NCBI RefSeq assembly: GCF_030052815.1
Contig: NC_079507.1
Coordinates: 52,525,571-52,589,570, forward strand
Length of the DNA stretch: 64,000 bases
Direction: 5' to 3'
From: Hevea brasiliensis
Lineage: Eukaryota > Streptophyta > Magnoliopsida > Malpighiales > Euphorbiaceae
Of the stretch, positions 61,201 through 64,000 are shown piece after piece. Within the stretch, counting starts at the first letter, position 1. Every line of letters starts with the position of its first letter. Made by a program: the position numbers and the translations under genes. A model generated the notes under the pieces. The model saw only the letters and a list, made by a program, of their open reading frames with translations. It was not told the DNA's origin and made no database searches.

Positions 61201-63327
61201 ACATTATTTTCTATTGCTCTGTAGTCTATATTCACGCTATTACCACATTGACTATTGTTAAACATTCAAAATTTTTCTAGATTATGTGCTATAGTGCAGT
61301 TGCATGTGATAATTCCTTCAAACTCAGAAACAAAGAGCATATAAATAAAGAATAACATTCAAGAAGCCATCCAAGCAAAGAATTTATTCAAGTAATAACG
61401 ATTCTCTACAATGTTAATTCTAAATTATCTTATGTCATATTCTGTGAAGTGTATTATCATTCCCTAACTCCCATAGTTAGCTATCAACTCTACTTTTTCT
61501 CAATCTTGCTGCAAATCATTGAGCTCAATCATGCCAGTTCAGTTGGGGCCCACTTAGAAGTACACAATACAGCTAAAAGAATCTCCAATGTTTTCTATTG
61601 GAAATGTCAGAAGAAGGATGTAAGGAAGTTTGTAAGAAAACGTGAAATTTGTTAAAGATGCGAGACAGAATATATAGTATATCCTGGGCCAATTCAACCC
61701 TTGTCTATTCCAGAAAGCATATGGCATGATGTTAGTATGGATTTCATAGACTACCAAAATCTAAAGGCAAGGATGTAATCTTTGTGCTAGTGGACAGACT
61801 GAGCAAGTATACCTATTTCATAGGGTTAACGCATCCATTGCTGCCAATGTTGCTCAAGCATTTCTTGACAACATCATCAAATTACAGCTACCATTGTCAG
61901 TGAATTCTCAGCAAGTTTTGGCAGGAATTTTTTGAGCTATAGGGAAGTAGAGTTTTAAATGCCTTCTGCCTATCATCCATGGACAAATAGCCAAACAGAA
62001 GTAGTCTATAAGTGTGCAGAGACTTACTTGAGGTGCATGACGAGGGAACAACCTCAAAATTGGTCTAAATGGTTGGCTTTGGCAAGTATTGGTGTAATAC
62101 TAATTTTCACACCTCTGTCAAAAAACCTCTTTTGAAATTGTCTATGGTACTGCACCATCAATTCTACATTCATTTTCCATATGTTCCTAGGGAACCTCCT
62201 TTATCTGCTATGATCAGGAGTTTAATAATCGTGAAGAAACATTGAAACTGCTTAAATATCACCTTCAGAGGGGAGGGGGGAAAAAAAGAACAGCTCAATT
62301 GACTAATAAAAAAAGAATTGAAAATTCTCCTGTACCTGCGATGATCAGGAGTTTAATGATCGGGAACAAAATTTGACACCGCTCAAATATCACCTCCAGA
62401 GGGGAGTGAAAGAAAATGGTGGCTCAATTGGCTAATAAGCACAAGACTGAAAGACAGTTGCATATAGTTGACTAGGTGTATGCTCAGCTACAGCCTTATA
62501 GACAATAGTCCTTAGTCTCTAAACACTAAACCAAGCTCTCACCTTTATAAATATCGGAAACACACACACTCACATATATACTATGGCCCCTAAAAATACC
62601 TTCACAAGATTGGAAATGCCACTTATAATCTTGACTTGCCCGAATTTTAACAATATAAATGTTTCTCAGCTCAAAAACAGAATCAGTCCACATCATATGC
62701 TTGTTGTCGATTCACAAAATCGAGTCATTCCACATTACTGCTCCATTTTAGATACAATAATGGTTGTGAGAGGGAATATAGCTGCTACAGAAGTTTTGGT
62801 TTGAGTGAAACATTCTAATGGTAATATCATTCTTAAGGACAAGGTCATTCAAGATGCGGCTGATGCAGCGAAGAAATTAAAGCAAAATAAAGTGGCGGAA
62901 ATGTTAGATCGTTATTACAAGATTGTTGAATATATAGCTATAACTGTTGAAAAGATGAGTATTTGAGTATAACAGAATTCAGTTCCAAATCTCTCTAATC
63001 CTTTTTTTTCTATTTCTATCTATTGGGTTCATGTAATTTGAATTACAGCACAGAAGTAAAATCATTCAATTGAAGTTTAGGCAGCCATTCATGGATTCAA
63101 ATCCAACTTTGAACGAAATAGAAACCAACTATAGACACAAATGTATCGATGGATTTGACTACATATAGGACATACTTGGAGGCAGCGGCGGATTCTTCTT
63201 CGAGCCATTGACGGATGTGCTTGACGTTGCGCCTAAAAATGGAAGCCGATTGCTTCACATCGCTCCTTAACAGAAGAATGACGGCGCTGACACCGGCCAC
63301 CGTGATGATGAAATTGGTCAAACCCAT
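58263..63327 (-). CDS. Small single-pass membrane protein, unknown function (76 aa, 2 exons)
   Basis: Exon 1 is 63327-63176 and exon 2 is 58341-58263, both on the minus strand. The donor is AA|GTATGT, the acceptor TTTCAG|GG, and the frame joins through a Lys codon to give 76 residues. The start is the ATG at 63327 (MGLTNF); upstream codons in frame have no other ATG. Residues 4-20 ([17 protein letters not shown]) form one hydrophobic helix. A basic/amphipathic segment ([18 protein letters not shown]), WLEEES, and a Lys/Glu-rich C-terminus ending KEDKH follow. I believe similar short proteins exist across plants but know no function. The 4834-bp intron contains an RTE LINE on the same strand and a gypsy relic on the other. 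Both splice sites and the frame are intact, so I think the gene works. Confidence 0.75.
59685..61275 (-). mobile_element. RTE-type LINE, 5'-truncated, in the intron of the small gene
   Basis: On the minus strand it carries the RT region: [21 protein letters not shown] (about 61140), [20 protein letters not shown] (about 60860), [23 protein letters not shown] (about 60485), then [11 protein letters not shown], and [13 protein letters not shown]. It ends with the TTGAGTTGAGTTGAG-type tail at about 59687-59700. The endonuclease domain is missing. Frameshifts and stops break it near 61000, 60650 and 59950. It is in the same family as 51226-51316 plus 55110-55345. Confidence 0.9.
59946..61265 (-). 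pseudogene. RTE reverse transcriptase, broken
   Basis: Three open pieces (61265-61014, 60935-60666 and 60491-59946) together cover the fingers, palm and thumb of a non-LTR RT, including the catalytic FADD. The stretch between the second and third pieces still shows the LHQGS-like motif with changes. Stops and shifts mean no full enzyme can be made. Confidence 0.87.
61520..62966 (+). pseudogene. Ty3/gypsy integrase and chromodomain relic, in the intron
   Basis: Across frames it reads [20 protein letters not shown] (about 61575-61620), [10 protein letters not shown] (about 61712), [49 protein letters not shown] and [37 protein letters not shown] follows, then [14 protein letters not shown] (62583-62804 frame) and an [16 protein letters not shown] end. 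Stops and shifts are everywhere. A segment around 62211-62455 is doubled. It is a different gypsy lineage from those at 3188 and 36400. No LTRs were found. Confidence 0.82.
62211..62455. repeat. 126-bp local tandem duplication in the gypsy relic
   Basis: GATGATCAGGAGTTTAAT-type starts occur near 62213 and 62339, each followed by AAATATCACCT and CAGAGGGGAG and ending near AATTG...CTAATAA. Both encode the DQEFN...LKYHLQR segment, so a coding segment was doubled. Confidence 0.8.
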
Positions 63328-63540
63328 CCCAGTTTTCAAAACCCTAAGTTCTTTGTAAACATTGAATAGAAGAGATAGAGATTAGGAAGACTGCTACGTG
63401 CAAATTGCAAAAATATGATGCGAGGGTTTTTGCAGGGTTTCCGTTCATCTTGCAGGAGAAATTATACCCTACCAGCACCATGGTTCTACGCAGGATGCTG
63501 TGTTGGAATCTTCAGCCAATCGGGAAGCGCCATGTGCCCA
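63328..63540 (-). promoter_or_regulatory. Leader and promoter of the small membrane-protein gene
   Basis: Upstream of the ATG at 63327 (minus strand) comes a CT-rich leader (63355-63395). A TATAAT at 63466-63461 and a CCGATTGGC (CCAAT-type) at about 63518-63526 follow. The patch is less AT-rich than its surroundings, as plant promoters near a working gene often are. Confidence 0.35.
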
Positions 63541-64000
63541 TAATTTTATTATTTTAATTATGAAATTTTTAATTTTTTTAATAAATCAATTTGAGATTTT
63601 AACTTGAGATTTCAAAGGATTATAATTACAATTAAATAATTATTTTTAAAAAATTAATAAAATAATTCATGTAATTTTATTATATAAATTTTTTTATAAA
63701 AAAATGAATTTTTTTTTTATTTTATGAAATGATTTTAGATAGCTAATCTATTCTCCATTTTGTTGCATTTCCATTAAGTTTGGGCAATAAACTAAAAAGG
63801 GGGAAAATAATGATTGAAAATAAGAAAGAAAAACAAAAATAGAGAGGAAGTAGTTGAAAATAAAATAAGAAAAATAATTTTGTTTTAACTTTTTTACCTT
63901 TCCTCTCATGAAAAAAAAAATTACTTTCCCTTGGTGAAAATGCAATAAATTAATAAAATATTATATATAAGCTTGATAAAAATACTTAAAACATTTCCCT
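63541..64000. other. AT-rich intergenic DNA to the window end
   Basis: No gene or element boundary was recognised. The open frame at 63748-63945 (minus) is low complexity. Confidence 0.5.

Noticed and set aside
20663..63327. A gene cluster made of the SDR, WRKY and small membrane-protein genes
   Set aside because: The genes are 10 to 28 kb apart, separated by transposons, and belong to unrelated processes. Nothing points to co-regulation.
1..64000. tRNA, rRNA, snoRNA or microRNA genes, CRISPR, bacterial or organellar insertions
   Set aside because: None was recognised on reading both strands. The only tRNA-like signal is the B-box of the SINE in the WRKY intron.

Overview
This is AT-rich nuclear DNA of a flowering plant. 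Split genes have GT-AG introns, and there is a plant-only WRKY transcription factor. The repeats are typical plant ones: Tekay-type and Athila-type Ty3/gypsy, Ty1/copia, RTE and L1 LINEs, hAT-like non-autonomous elements and a tRNA-type SINE. A woody eudicot, possibly of Malpighiales, would fit, but that is only an impression from the WRKY protein and base composition. Nothing bacterial, viral or organellar was seen.

Layout. 1-2639: right part of a long gypsy-type LTR. 3188-7420: a collapsed Tekay-type gypsy element (5' LTR stub, broken integrase region, full 3' LTR). 7933-12771: a full-length but inactivated Ty1/copia element with 0.2-kb LTRs. 13530-14023 and 16082-16544: two hAT-like non-autonomous elements with 8-bp target duplications, with a duplicated AT-rich block between them. 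20395-23338: a four-exon short-chain dehydrogenase/reductase (SDR) gene. 24.5-28.4 kb: old copia debris and dispersed repeats. 28.4-33.1 kb: very AT-rich intergenic DNA with microsatellites. 33573-35364: a two-exon WRKY75-like gene with W-boxes upstream and a SINE in its intron. 35997-36116: a 20-bp minisatellite. 36400-46455: a large Athila-type gypsy element that lacks its 3' LTR. 47.0-47.9 kb: an L1 LINE relic. 47964-49785: a solo LTR on the minus strand. 51226-55345: an RTE LINE tail split by a 3.8-kb solo LTR. 58263-63327 (minus): a small two-exon gene for a 76-residue membrane protein whose 4.8-kb intron holds an RTE LINE and a gypsy relic.

Only three loci look like working host genes: the SDR gene, the WRKY75-like gene and the small membrane-protein gene. 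They are unrelated and about 10 and 28 kb apart, so there is no sign of a gene cluster or shared pathway. The most interesting host signal is the SDR protein. It keeps the fold's overall pattern and the catalytic Asn, Ser and Tyr, but has lost the glycine-rich cofactor motif, the NNAG motif and the catalytic lysine, so it looks like a pseudoenzyme. I found no convincing undescribed multi-gene system. The rest of the value lies in a readable history of nested insertions, solo-LTR formation and element decay.
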